Source: a virus
IMG/VR virus record: IMGVR_UViG_3300037246_001783
Location: 1-42,836 of that record
Direction: 5' to 3' (one strand)
Length of the DNA stretch: 42,836 nucleotides
Part shown: positions 6,370 through 14,044 of the stretch, in pieces
Numbering within the stretch: the first letter of the stretch is position 1
How the letters are laid out: every line of letters begins with the position of its first letter
Program-made: the position numbers and the translations under genes
The notes under the pieces: generated by a model
Told to the model about the DNA's origin: nothing
Seen by the model: the letters and a program-made list of their open reading frames with translations, nothing else
The model's database searches: none

Positions 6370-7555
6370 TGCTTCATTGAAAGTAGAAGAAATAGCCCAC
6401 GCCAAGCTCAGTGCCTCAGGCTCTAGCCGTTGGATGAACTGCGCTGCGGCTCCGAGCCGCGAGGCTGGTATCCCGGACAAAGGCTCAAAGTTTGCAGCCG
6501 AAGGCACGGCGGCCCATGAGCTTGGTGCCATGTGCCTTGGGGAAGGTAAGAGAGCTTTAGAGTTCCTGGGAGGGGAGTTTACCGTAGAGGGTCTGAAATT
6601 TGCCGTTGACGACGAGATGGTGCTGAGTGTTCAGACCTATATCGATAAAGTACTGGAGAACGTTCAAAGTAAAGAGCATTTGCTCGTAGAGCGTAGGGTT
6701 GACTTCTCCCCCTGGGTATCAGAAGGCTTTGGAACCAGCGATGCTATCGTTGTCGATGGCACAACTCTTGAGGTACATGACCTAAAGTACGGTAAAGGTG
6801 TTCAGGTTTACGCCGAAGGTAATAGCCAGCTTATGCTCTACGGCCTTGGGTCTTATAACGATTACAGTATGCTTGAGGACTTTACCCATGTGAAGCTCTG
6901 CATCCATCAGCCGAGATTAAACCATTATGATGAGTTTACGCTCACCATCGAAGAGCTTATGGCCTTCGGCCTTGAGGTGAAAGCCGCAGCCGAGGCAACC
7001 TTGATTGAGGACGTAGTAGCTACTTCCGGAGAGGTGCAGTGCAAATGGTGCAAAGCGCAAGCAATTTGCCTTGAGTATGCGGCTGATGTGCAGGAAATAA
7101 TAGGGATGGATTTTGCCGTTGTGGGCGGAGATACTACCGCAGTGGATTTTAGAAATATCACAGGAGAACAACTTTCTTGCTACTACCATCACATAGACTT
7201 CATCGAGTCATGGTGCAAAGCGATTAAAGCCAAAACACTGGATACTCTAAGCGAAGGGCAGAAAGTGCCGGGATATAAGCTCGTGCAGGGTAAGCTAGGC
7301 AATCGTGCTTGGGTTAATGAGGAGGAGGCAACGGCTACGCTAAAGGGTATGAGGCTCAAAGTCGAAGAGCGTTGTAACTTAAAGACCAAAAGCCCAACGC
7401 AAATAGAAAAGGTGCTTAAGAAGGATCATCCAAAGCAATGGAAAAAATTGCAGAACCACATTACGAGGTCTGAAGGCAAACCTTGCATAGCCCTTGAGAG
7501 CGATAAGCGCCTGGCTATCAGTGTGTCTGATGACTTTGAGCAATTAACCGATTAA
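6362..7555 (+). CDS. DUF2800 family PD-(D/E)XK nuclease
   Basis: The 397-aa product starts with the typical His-Ala-Lys-Leu-Ser-Ala-Ser-Gly-Ser-Ser-Arg-Trp segment of DUF2800. The nuclease core is visible: HE at 52-53, D127 in a Gly-Thr-x-Asp motif, D140-Leu-K142, then Q156 with Tyr four residues later. Cys227, Cys230 and Cys236 with Cys27 resemble the Cys set that binds an iron-sulfur cluster in Cas4/AddB-like nucleases. It is likely an exonuclease in recombination or DNA end processing. In many phages this gene sits directly before DUF2815 and a family A polymerase, as here. ATG 6362 follows GGAGGAGG. Confidence 0.9.
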   Translation: MNDASLKVEEIAHAKLSASGSSRWMNCAAAPSREAGIPDKGSKFAAEGTAAHELGAMCLGEGKRALEFLGGEFTVEGLKFAVDDEMVLSVQTYIDKVLENVQSKEHLLVERRVDFSPWVSEGFGTSDAIVVDGTTLEVHDLKYGKGVQVYAEGNSQLMLYGLGSYNDYSMLEDFTHVKLCIHQPRLNHYDEFTLTIEELMAFGLEVKAAAEATLIEDVVATSGEVQCKWCKAQAICLEYAADVQEIIGMDFAVVGGDTTAVDFRNITGEQLSCYYHHIDFIESWCKAIKAKTLDTLSEGQKVPGYKLVQGKLGNRAWVNEEEATATLKGMRLKVEERCNLKTKSPTQIEKVLKKDHPKQWKKLQNHITRSEGKPCIALESDKRLAISVSDDFEQLTD

Positions 7556-7583
7556 CCTTTTATAACTGTAGGAGAAAATTGAT

Positions 7584-8144
7584 ATGAAAATTATGTTGAC
7601 AAATGTAAGGCTCGCATTTCCAAAGATCTTTAACCCGGAGGCTTTTAGCGCTGATCAAAAGGCCACTTATGGTGCTCTTTTGCTCATGGATCCAAAGACT
7701 CAAGCCAAGCTCATAGAGAAAGTGCAGGGAGCTATCATCGCTGCCGCTAAGGACGAATGGGCAGGTAAAGCTAAAGATATCCTTAAAAAGCTCACAGCTG
7801 CCGACAAGACCTGTCTAAGAGATGGCGACGGCAAAGCAGACTACGATGGCTTTGAGGGTATGCAATATGTCTCAGCCGGTAGCGCTACCCGCCCTCTCGT
7901 ATTGGGTGTCGATAAGGCCCCTCTCACAGAGGATGATGGTAAGCCTTATGCCGGTTGCTATGTGAACGCCAGCGTTGAGATATGGGCACAGGACAACAAG
8001 TTTGGTAAGAGAGTCAATGCCTCGCTTAAGGGTGTGCAGTTTGTTAAAGACGGCGACGCTTTTGGCGGTGGGGCTCCGGCGGATCCCGATGAGTTTGACG
8101 AGATCGAGGCAACGGACGAGAGCGTAGAGGGTATGTTCGACTAA
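7584..8144 (+). CDS. DUF2815 single-stranded DNA-binding protein
   Basis: The 186-aa product matches the DUF2815 (Enc34-type ssDNA-binding) pattern. It starts with a Lys-Ile-x-Leu-x-Asn-Val-Arg-Leu-Ala-Phe-Pro-like strand, has a central Gly-x-Gln-Tyr-Val-Ser-Ala segment and a late Ser-Val-Glu-Ile-Trp-Ala-Gln-Asp-Asn strand, and ends in an acidic tail rich in Asp/Glu with a terminal Phe-Asp. Acidic tails of this kind recruit replication partners in T7 gp2.5-like proteins. It should coat ssDNA for the polymerase and nuclease around it. AGGAG lies 10 nt before ATG. Confidence 0.88.
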   Translation: MKIMLTNVRLAFPKIFNPEAFSADQKATYGALLLMDPKTQAKLIEKVQGAIIAAAKDEWAGKAKDILKKLTAADKTCLRDGDGKADYDGFEGMQYVSAGSATRPLVLGVDKAPLTEDDGKPYAGCYVNASVEIWAQDNKFGKRVNASLKGVQFVKDGDAFGGGAPADPDEFDEIEATDESVEGMFD

Positions 8145-8153
8145 TTGCAGTTT

Positions 8154-8309
8154 GGTGGGGTGGCGGAATAGGTATACGCTCTTGCGCTTCGGTATGAATG
8201 ACAAAAATATCGGCATATGGGCAAGTTCAAATTGCAGGGTGACTTTACGATAATCCAGATTGCCAGAAACTTTCTCTTGGGCCTGATCGTCAAATCCCTG
8301 CCCCCGCCG
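8154..8309 (+). other. tRNA-Leu-like sequence interrupted in anticodon and T arms (pseudo-tRNA or split tRNA)
   Basis: GGTGGGG (8154-8160), TG and a D-arm of exact leucine-tRNA type (GCG-GAATAGGTATA-CGC, 8163-8179) begin the element. CCCCGCC (8302-8308) can close the acceptor with one G-U pair. CTTGC (8181-8185) pairs with GCAAG (8221-8225), but 35 nt lie between them instead of 7. GCAGGG (8231-8236) pairs with CCCTGC (8296-8301), and joining 8237 to 8290 would give a standard T-loop, TTCAAAT. Two small inserts (about 28 and 52 nt) would therefore need removal. They are too short for group I introns. The acceptor/T-stem register is also off by one. It may be a decayed tRNA or an unusual RNA. 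Confidence 0.3.
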
Positions 8310-8327
8310 ATTCAAATTTTCCTGAAA

Positions 8328-8350
8328 AGGTTGGCTACCAAGCCTCTTTT
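8328..8350 (+). terminator. Weak putative Rho-independent terminator
   Basis: AGG-TTGG, loop CTA, CCAA-(G)-CCT forms a 7-bp stem with one bulge, followed by CTTTTTC. It lies after the DUF2815 gene and the tRNA-like element, inside the 342-nt gap 8145-8486. It may reduce read-through into the polymerase genes. The rest of the gap after it (8351-8486) shows no supported feature. Confidence 0.35.
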
Positions 8351-8486
8351 TCATTGCCGCCGATGTGCTCAGCTCAAAAGGTGGTAGCTGTAAAATTCAT
8401 ATGTCTTTTGAGCGATTAGAACTCAGGGATAGCCCTTTTGCCTGGGGAATTGACGGACAAGGGCTTAAATCAAAAAGGAGGGCGTT

Positions 8487-8672
8487 ATGTGGCCAAGAAA
8501 ACTGCAACGTAAAGCGACAGTTAGCACAAGATCAGGTAGGTTGGTATGTGGCTGCGGTAGAGGCTATGCTTCTGAAAATCCAGAGCACGTTTATGTTGGA
8601 CAATGCAACATATGTTACCGAGAAGGATTGACCCGACGAGAACTGCGAGAACTAAATCTTAAAAGACCATGA
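8487..8672 (+). CDS. Small basic zinc-binding protein (61 aa)
   Basis: ATG 8487 follows AAGGAGGG by 5 nt. The product is basic at both ends, and its centre has Cys-Gly-Cys-Gly (about residues 21-24) and Cys-x-x-Cys-Tyr (about 40-43), a probable zinc site. A longer overlapping frame (8365-8631) lacks a ribosome site and is rejected. It is followed after 10 nt by the 53-aa gene and then the polymerase. Role unknown. Confidence 0.6.
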   Translation: MWPRKLQRKATVSTRSGRLVCGCGRGYASENPEHVYVGQCNICYREGLTRRELRELNLKRP

Positions 8673-8682
8673 GGAGGTTATT

Positions 8683-8844
8683 GTGTTCGATGACTGTGAA
8701 AACATTGATGCGAGGTTGTTTACTGGATTTCCTTCTGAAGAAGAGCTAGGCATCTTGGAAGAAATGCTACCCCGTTGGCAAGAACGCGTAAAGGATCTCA
8801 AAAACCTGCACGACGAATTAGCTGTTGAAGAGATGATGAGGTGA
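8683..8844 (+). CDS. Small acidic protein, unknown (53 aa)
   Basis: GTG 8683 lies 4-5 nt after GAGGAGGT, and the stop is 1 nt before the DNA polymerase ATG. The protein is acidic and helical, with a Phe-Pro-Ser-Glu-Glu-Glu-Leu helix start and a Leu-Pro-Arg-Trp-Gln-Glu-Arg segment. Small acidic genes directly upstream of phage polymerases are common, but no function is recognised. Confidence 0.5.
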   Translation: MFDDCENIDARLFTGFPSEEELGILEEMLPRWQERVKDLKNLHDELAVEEMMR

Positions 8845-8845
8845 T

Positions 8846-10897
8846 ATGCTCTACTTAGACGATGAGACTTTCTCAGAACTTGACATAAGGCAAGTCGGCC
8901 TTCACAAATATACTGAGAATTGCGAGATATTGATGAGGGCTTGGGCTGTTGATGACGAGCCGGTACAGCTCTGGGATGCGACAGTTGATCTGGTTATGCC
9001 TGATGAGCTATTCAAGGCACTTCTCAGAGAGCAAGAGCTGTGGGCTCACAACGCTCAGTTTGAGCGTATGGTTTCAAAGCACGCTCTTGGTATCGAACTA
9101 CCTATAGAAAGGACTCATTGCTCTATGGTTCTGGCCATGAGCCTTGGGCTTCCGGGTAAACTCGAAGACTTAGGCGCGGCGTTAGGACTCGGTGCAGATA
9201 AGGCGAAGGACAAGGATGGTAAGAAGCTGATCCAACGTTTTTGTAAACCAGCTCCTAAGAATCACAAGGCCAAGCGCTATGATCGTCATACCCACCCTGA
9301 GGAATGGGAAAGGTTTAAGGAGTACTGCATAAGGGATGTGGAATCGATGAGGCACATCATCAAACTGCTTCCTAGATGGAACTACAACGCCGAGGAGCAA
9401 GCCCTCTACCATTTGGATCAAAAGATTAATGAGAGAGGCTTCAACGTCGATCTTGATCTCGCTCACGCTGCGATACGGGCAACGGAGAAGGCTCAGGAAA
9501 AATTAGCTGATGAGATTTTCATCGCGACTGACGGCAAGGTGCATAAAGCCACTCAGCGGGACAAACTGCTCGACCATTTGAACGAAGTTCATGACGTAGG
9601 GTTAGAGAATATGCAGAAAGGCACTATCGCCGACGCTCTTGACAACCCTGCTTTTTCTGAAGAAACAAAGTTGCTTTTACGGATAAGAAAGCAAGCGAGT
9701 AAGAGCTCAACAGCTAAGTACAATAAAGCCGTGAAATGTACCTGCGAGGATGGCCGATTGAAAGGCACTATCCAAATGAATGGGGCAAAGCGCACAAGGC
9801 GTATGGCCGGAAGATTGTTCCAAACGCAGAATTTAACGAGAAGTACTTTCAGCAATAGTGAACTGGATATCGGCATTCAAGCTATGAAACTTGATTGCGC
9901 GGATTTAATGTTTGATCACGTTATGGAGTTAGCATCGAGCGCTGTGAGAGGATTAATCATACCGGGCGAAGGCAATAAGCTTGTAGTGTCTGACTTAAGC
10001 AATATAGAGGGGCGAGTAGGTGCCTGGCTCTCTAATGAATACTGGAAGATCCGAGAGTATACTGCTTTCGACAGAGGTGAAGTGCCCGATCTTTATAATT
10101 TAGCCTACAGTCGTTTCTTCGGGGTGCCTGTAGAGCGGGTTACTAAGAGCCAAAGGTCAGTCGGTAAATTAATTGAATTGATGTATATGTATGCAGGAGG
10201 GGTAGGCGCTACCGTCGAAGGTGCGAAGAACTACCGGGTGGATCTAACCAGCATGGCTGATGGGATTCTCCTCAGAGCACCGAGGCATTTCATTGCCGGA
10301 GCAAAACTATGGTATGAGGTAAGTCTTGAGGCAGGTAACACTTTTGACCTTACAGAGCACCAGTTCTTAGGGGCTGATGTCGTAAAGCGTATGTGGAGAG
10401 CGCAGAATCCGCAGATTGTAAAGATGTGGAAAAAGCTTGAAAGCGCTGCGGAGAGTGCAGTGCATACTCCAGACACCAATTTCGTAGCGGAAAGGCTAAC
10501 ATTTAGGCGTACCGGCCAATGGCTTTTATGCTTTCTACCTTCCAAAAGAGTGCTCTGCTACTTCAGGCCGAAGGTGACGAGTAAAGGCCTGGAGTATTGG
10601 GGTACGCACCCCACAACCGGAGTCTGGGGAAAGCGATATGCTTATGGGGGTCTGTTTTTAGAAAATGCAGATCAGGCCGTAGCTGGTGATGTGATGAAGT
10701 TCAATATGCCTGAGATAGAAGCCCAAGGCTATAAGATTCTCTTCACAGTGCATGACGAAGTGCCAACAGAAACGCCAGACAGCCCTGAGTTTAATGCCAG
10801 AGGCTTAAGCGCTATGCTCGCTACCGTACCGCCTTGGGCAGAAGGCTTACCGCTTGCTGCGGCAGGCTTTGAATCTTATAGGTATCGTAAAGACTAA
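8846..10897 (+). CDS. DNA polymerase, family A, with 3'-5' exonuclease domain
   Basis: The 683-aa product is the replicative polymerase. The N-terminal proofreading domain (about 1-175) has exo motifs D5-x-E7, N69 with F72 (Ala-His-Asn-Ala-Gln-Phe), and Y160 ... D164. The polymerase domain has motif A (Ser-Asp-Leu-Ser-Asn-Ile-Glu-Gly-Arg, D383/E388), motif B (R437-x3-K441-x7-Y449) and motif C (H636-D637-E638), so the catalytic acidic residues are intact. Its length suits the compact phage PolA class without a 5'-3' exonuclease. It works with the DUF2815 SSB and the AEP-SF3 protein. Its start is 1 nt after the previous stop, so it may rely on coupling. Confidence 0.95.
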   Translation: MLYLDDETFSELDIRQVGLHKYTENCEILMRAWAVDDEPVQLWDATVDLVMPDELFKALLREQELWAHNAQFERMVSKHALGIELPIERTHCSMVLAMSLGLPGKLEDLGAALGLGADKAKDKDGKKLIQRFCKPAPKNHKAKRYDRHTHPEEWERFKEYCIRDVESMRHIIKLLPRWNYNAEEQALYHLDQKINERGFNVDLDLAHAAIRATEKAQEKLADEIFIATDGKVHKATQRDKLLDHLNEVHDVGLENMQKGTIADALDNPAFSEETKLLLRIRKQASKSSTAKYNKAVKCTCEDGRLKGTIQMNGAKRTRRMAGRLFQTQNLTRSTFSNSELDIGIQAMKLDCADLMFDHVMELASSAVRGLIIPGEGNKLVVSDLSNIEGRVGAWLSNEYWKIREYTAFDRGEVPDLYNLAYSRFFGVPVERVTKSQRSVGKLIELMYMYAGGVGATVEGAKNYRVDLTSMADGILLRAPRHFIAGAKLWYEVSLEAGNTFDLTEHQFLGADVVKRMWRAQNPQIVKMWKKLESAAESAVHTPDTNFVAERLTFRRTGQWLLCFLPSKRVLCYFRPKVTSKGLEYWGTHPTTGVWGKRYAYGGLFLENADQAVAGDVMKFNMPEIEAQGYKILFTVHDEVPTETPDSPEFNARGLSAMLATVPPWAEGLPLAAAGFESYRYRKD

Positions 10898-10918
10898 AGA
10901 GGAGGCCAAACTGAAAAA

Positions 10919-11551
10919 ATGAATATTATTTATGAGAAAAAAGACAAGTTGTTGAGATGTTTTTTAGGTTGGGGGGAGATAGCATATTGTAAGCTTGAAA
11001 TTAGTGGGCTTGCTTTTCGCGTAGAGTTCCCCTCTGATTGGCATGAGGAAAAACTAGGATGGGTCACTGTCGGGGCTGGTCTTTTTAGGTTCGGGCTGGC
11101 TTTCCCCTGGAAGTGGATTGTCCCAGACAATTACCAGTGTTCAGGGCCACAATATGGTTTTGCTTTCTTTGCCGATTCTTTATTTTTGTATTGGGGAAAA
11201 TGTAATGGTGTGAAGGATGATCCTCTCAAGTCAATACAGATGCCGTGGGGGTGGAGGTTTGTAGAACATAAAATACTATCTGAAAAAGAAACCCACAATT
11301 ACACCTACCATTTAAAGTCGGGAAAAAGCCAAAAACGGCAAGCTACTATCTTGAAACAATCAAGGGAATGGGTGAGGCCGTGGATACCAAAAAGGCTCTA
11401 CCGCGAAAGCATTGATATCGAATTCAATGATGAAGTTGGTGAGAGGTCCGGCAGCTGGAAGGGAGGAACAATTGGATGTGGTTATAATCTACTACCCAAC
11501 GAAACGCTACTACAATGCTTGCGGCGTATGGAGGTAGAGCGTAAATTTTAG
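10919..11551 (+). CDS. Conserved phage protein of unknown function (210 aa)
   Basis: ATG 10919 follows GAGGAGG by about 14 nt. The protein is rich in Trp and aromatic residues in its first 110 positions. It ends with a Gly-Ser-Trp-Lys-Gly-Gly-Thr-Ile-Gly-Cys-Gly-Tyr segment and a Cys-Leu-Arg-Arg-Met-Glu helix. I recall this C-terminal signature from many phage genomes, usually inside replication modules, but I know of no established role. There is no membrane segment or clear catalytic motif. Confidence 0.7.
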   Translation: MNIIYEKKDKLLRCFLGWGEIAYCKLEISGLAFRVEFPSDWHEEKLGWVTVGAGLFRFGLAFPWKWIVPDNYQCSGPQYGFAFFADSLFLYWGKCNGVKDDPLKSIQMPWGWRFVEHKILSEKETHNYTYHLKSGKSQKRQATILKQSREWVRPWIPKRLYRESIDIEFNDEVGERSGSWKGGTIGCGYNLLPNETLLQCLRRMEVERKF

Positions 11552-11570
11552 TGATTAAGGAGGTTCAAAA

Positions 11571-11786
11571 ATGCAAAAATGTGACAATCACGCAGGCAAG
11601 ATCGAGTATGACGAAGTAGTTTATCTCGACTGCCCTTTGTGCAAAACGAAAGCTGAGCTAGAAGAGTTGGAGGGTATATCGGACACGTTGGAAGATGTGG
11701 AAAAAGAGCTAAAATCCGTAGAGGAAGAGCTAGAGAAGGTGACCGAAGGGCGGGATTACTGGCGAGAACAAGCGTTAAAAGAATGA
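11571..11786 (+). CDS. Small zinc-knuckle plus coiled-coil protein (71 aa)
   Basis: ATG 11571 follows AAGGAGG. The first 25 residues contain Cys4, His7 and a Cys-Pro-Leu-Cys pair, a likely zinc site. The rest is a Glu/Lys-rich heptad coiled coil. The stop overlaps the VRR-NUC start (ATGA at 11783-11786), so the two are coupled. Similar small Cys/coiled-coil proteins occur in phage replication modules; the role is unknown. Confidence 0.65.
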   Translation: MQKCDNHAGKIEYDEVVYLDCPLCKTKAELEELEGISDTLEDVEKELKSVEEELEKVTEGRDYWREQALKE

Positions 11787-12079
11787 GAGAACGTGATATA
11801 GAAAAATACCTTGTGCAAAAGGTCAAAAAGCTCGGAGGCATAGCCTATAAGTTTACCAGCCCGGCGCGAAGGAGCGTACCAGATAGACTCTGCGTTTTAC
11901 CTAAAAACGAGGTATTTTTCGTCGAGCTTAAGGCTCCGGGCAAAAAGCCTACAGAAGGGCAGGAGCGTGAGATCGCAAGGCTCAGGGCGTTAGGCTGTAA
12001 GGTCTTTGTAATAGACAGCAAAGAAGGTGTCGATAAGCTATTGGCAGAGGAGATGGTTGATGAGCGCATATTACAATGA
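11783..12079 (+). CDS. VRR-NUC domain nuclease
   Basis: The 98-aa product is a standalone VRR-NUC (PD-(D/E)XK superfamily) protein. It has a Val-Pro-Asp-Arg motif with D34, then Phe-Phe-Val-Glu-Leu-Lys (E48-x-K50) and Q60, the complete active site of this family. Phage VRR-NUC proteins are thought to cut branched or flap DNA, such as Holliday junctions. It starts within the previous stop and overlaps the methyltransferase start by 20 nt. Length and position between PolA and SNF2-like helicase are typical of phage replication cassettes. Confidence 0.92.
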   Translation: MRERDIEKYLVQKVKKLGGIAYKFTSPARRSVPDRLCVLPKNEVFFVELKAPGKKPTEGQEREIARLRALGCKVFVIDSKEGVDKLLAEEMVDERILQ

Positions 12080-13031
12080 GATAGATCCCTATGCTGCTCA
12101 ATGGTTGCGTAACTTAATCCAAGCTGGTCATATTGCACCAGGTGTAGTTGATGAAAGGAGCATTGAAGATGTCACACCAAATGACCTTAAAGGCTTTACT
12201 CAGTGCCATTTTTTCGCAGGAGTCGGGATCTGGAGCCTTGCACTACGTCGAGCAGGTTGGCCTGATGATCGACCAGTATGGACGGGAAGTTGTCCTTGCC
12301 AACCTTTCAGCGCGGCAGGCAAAGCAGGCGGGTTTGATGACGAGCGGCACCTATGGCCAGCATTCCACCACCTCATTGAGCAGTGCGACCCTGATGTCGT
12401 CTTTGGTGAGCAGGTTGCGAGTAAGGACGGCCTCAATTGGTTCGACCTTGTACAAGCTGACATGGAAGGAGCGGGTTACTCCGCAGGGGCAATTGATCTC
12501 TGCTCTGCGAGCGTCGGTGCGCCGCACATCAGGCAAAGGCTCTGGTTTGTTGCTGAACGCGACCGGATGGCAGACTCCGACAGTAACCGCAATATCGGAA
12601 CGGTCGGCGGAATCAATGCAACAACGAAAAGCGTGGCGGGAGTCTCTGGGTCGAAAGACTGTACCCCCAGGGAACCTCGCGGAACAAATCACGATGTGCT
12701 TAACGGGTTGGCCAACTCCGAAACTACAGAATGCAAACAGTCCGGGGATACACGGAATGGGCGGACAAGATCTCCAAACAGTGACAACAATGTTCATAAC
12801 CCCTCACCGACTAACGGCTTCTGGCGAGATGCTGACTGGCTCTTCTGCCGAGATGGAAAGTGGAGGCCAGTTGAGCCCGGCACATCCCCGTTGGCTCATG
12901 GGGCTACCTCAAGAGTGGGACGACTGCGCGCCTACGGAAACGCTATCAATGCTGAAGCAGCGGAAACGTTCATTCGAGGATACCTTGATGCATTGGAAAT
13001 TCCGAGATCTACTGGGGTAGAAGATCTATGA
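12060..13031 (+). CDS. DNA (cytosine-5) methyltransferase
   Basis: The 323-aa start at ATG 12060 has GAGGAGA 6 nt upstream; an earlier in-frame ATG at 12027 lacks a site. Motif I is Phe-Ala-Gly-Val-Gly (52-56). Motif IV is Pro-Cys-Gln (catalytic C80), then Glu-Gln-Val (117-119), Gln-Arg-Leu-Trp-Phe-Val-Ala and a C-terminal Ala-Tyr-Gly-Asn-Ala-Ile motif. Residues about 170-255 are low-complexity and Ser/Asn/Thr/Gly-rich where a target-recognition domain would lie. It likely marks phage DNA against host restriction. The gene is overlapped almost completely by another frame (12169-13020). Its stop overlaps a broken copy of the helicase start (ATGA at 13028), which suggests that it originally adjoined the helicase gene. 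Confidence 0.88.
   Translation: MSAYYNEIDPYAAQWLRNLIQAGHIAPGVVDERSIEDVTPNDLKGFTQCHFFAGVGIWSLALRRAGWPDDRPVWTGSCPCQPFSAAGKAGGFDDERHLWPAFHHLIEQCDPDVVFGEQVASKDGLNWFDLVQADMEGAGYSAGAIDLCSASVGAPHIRQRLWFVAERDRMADSDSNRNIGTVGGINATTKSVAGVSGSKDCTPREPRGTNHDVLNGLANSETTECKQSGDTRNGRTRSPNSDNNVHNPSPTNGFWRDADWLFCRDGKWRPVEPGTSPLAHGATSRVGRLRAYGNAINAEAAETFIRGYLDALEIPRSTGVEDL
12169..13020 (+). CDS. Conserved phage protein encoded in an alternate frame of the methyltransferase gene
   Basis: This 283-codon frame lies wholly inside the methyltransferase gene. It has its own start (ATG 12169) with AAAGGAG exactly 8 nt before it. The product contains [10 protein letters not shown], [10 protein letters not shown], two Gly-Trp-x-Thr-Pro repeats, and a late [12 protein letters not shown] signature. 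I recall these motifs from a widespread phage family that is often annotated as hypothetical or, misleadingly, as a methyltransferase. Its activity is unknown. It could be an accessory to the methyltransferase, or an ORF kept open by the constraint on the other frame. The good ribosome site favours expression. Confidence 0.6.
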   Translation: MSHQMTLKALLSAIFSQESGSGALHYVEQVGLMIDQYGREVVLANLSARQAKQAGLMTSGTYGQHSTTSLSSATLMSSLVSRLRVRTASIGSTLYKLTWKERVTPQGQLISALRASVRRTSGKGSGLLLNATGWQTPTVTAISERSAESMQQRKAWRESLGRKTVPPGNLAEQITMCLTGWPTPKLQNANSPGIHGMGGQDLQTVTTMFITPHRLTASGEMLTGSSAEMESGGQLSPAHPRWLMGLPQEWDDCAPTETLSMLKQRKRSFEDTLMHWKFRDLLG

Positions 13032-13074
13032 ACTTCACCCCCACCCATATCAGGAGATCGCCATAGCTTATGGC
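13028..13074 (+). pseudogene. Broken duplicate of the 5' end of the SNF2-like helicase gene
   Basis: From ATG 13028, 14 nt are identical to the helicase start at 14041. A short divergent stretch with one base missing follows, then 27 identical nt (ending at TTATGGC). The missing base shifts the frame, and the copy stops after 12 codons. The remnant overlaps the methyltransferase stop exactly as the real helicase start overlaps the Toprim gene stop. It looks like a scar from insertion of the 13.1-14.0 kb gene. The stretch 13075-13135 after it has no other feature. Confidence 0.85.
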
Positions 13075-13135
13075 TTTGTGATTTTAGCTGCCTTGTTGGG
13101 TTGTATGTAATGGTAAATATTAGGGAGATGATGGG

Positions 13136-14044
13136 ATGAAAATCAAATACAAAAACTGGAGTCCAAAGATTGAAACTCTTAATCTTGTAAATGTTGCAGA
13201 AAGCATCATAGCTGAATATGAGTCGGCGGGGTACGTTCTGACGCTTCGACAACTATACTACCAATTTGTAGCTAGGGGTCTCGTCGAAAATTCCGAAAGG
13301 AGTTATAAAAACATCGGGAATACGATCACTAAAGCGCGTATGGCAGGCATGATTTCTTGGAAAGCTATAGAAGATAGAAATAGGGGGCATGAATCCTTCT
13401 GGTACGAAGAAGATGAATGCACCCCAGTACAGGAGTTACCTTATTATATTAGGTTTGATCAATGGTTAAGACAGGATTATTATATTGAAGTTTGGGTTGA
13501 GAAAGAAGCTTTAGGGAATGTTATAAAAAGAGCTTGTGATCCTTATTTAGTTCCTTATATGTCTTGTAAAGGTTATTTATCTGCTTCAGAGGCTTGGAGA
13601 GCAGGGATGAGATTCAAAGAAAAAATGGGGAAGGGGAAAAAGTGTGTATTGCTCCATTTAGGAGACCATGATCCCTCAGGCATCGACATGACGAGAGACA
13701 ATAAAGATCGTTTAGATATTTTCACAGAAGCATTCAGTGGCGTTAGCGTAAAGCGCCTTGCTCTGAACATGGATCAGGTGGATCAGTATAAACCCCCGCC
13801 TAACCCCACTAAGGTTACTGACAGTCGAGCAAACGAATATATCAAGAAATTCGGTAGTACCTCCTGGGAGTTGGATGCCCTAGAACCTCAAGTAATTGAA
13901 ACCCTGATAAAAGATGAGATTTACAAATATATCGATCAAGATAGATGGGATAGGGTCAGGGAACTACAAAAAGAAAAAAGAGCGCTTTTAGCAAAGTTAT
14001 ACGACAATTGGGGCATTGTACAAGAGCTTTTAGATAATTTATGA
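13136..14044 (+). CDS. Spo11/topoisomerase VI A-like Toprim protein
   Basis: The 302-aa product has a winged-helix-like N-terminus with Thr-Leu-Arg-Gln-Leu-Tyr-Tyr (36-42), matching the catalytic-Tyr region of Spo11/TopoVI-A. It also has a Toprim domain with Glu122 (Val-Glu-Lys-Glu) and D177-His-D179 (Gly-Asp-His-Asp-Pro-Ser-Gly). No topoisomerase VI B-type ATPase is encoded in the window, so it resembles the standalone A-like proteins (Mini-A class) described from mobile elements. It may cleave DNA or assist recombination or replication. Base composition looks AT-richer than its neighbours, and a duplicated helicase 5' end precedes it, so recent insertion is likely. Its stop overlaps the helicase ATG. 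Confidence 0.8.
   Translation: MKIKYKNWSPKIETLNLVNVAESIIAEYESAGYVLTLRQLYYQFVARGLVENSERSYKNIGNTITKARMAGMISWKAIEDRNRGHESFWYEEDECTPVQELPYYIRFDQWLRQDYYIEVWVEKEALGNVIKRACDPYLVPYMSCKGYLSASEAWRAGMRFKEKMGKGKKCVLLHLGDHDPSGIDMTRDNKDRLDIFTEAFSGVSVKRLALNMDQVDQYKPPPNPTKVTDSRANEYIKKFGSTSWELDALEPQVIETLIKDEIYKYIDQDRWDRVRELQKEKRALLAKLYDNWGIVQELLDNL

Noticed and set aside
8218-8386. Roughly 55-codon frame starting at an ATG inside the tRNA-like element
   Set aside because: It has no ribosome site and runs through the tRNA-like arms; the terminator-like hairpin lies inside it.
8365-8631. 88-codon forward frame after the tRNA-like element
   Set aside because: It has no ribosome site. It overlaps the 61-aa zinc protein (8487-8672), which has a clear AAGGAGGG, and its composition looks non-coding.
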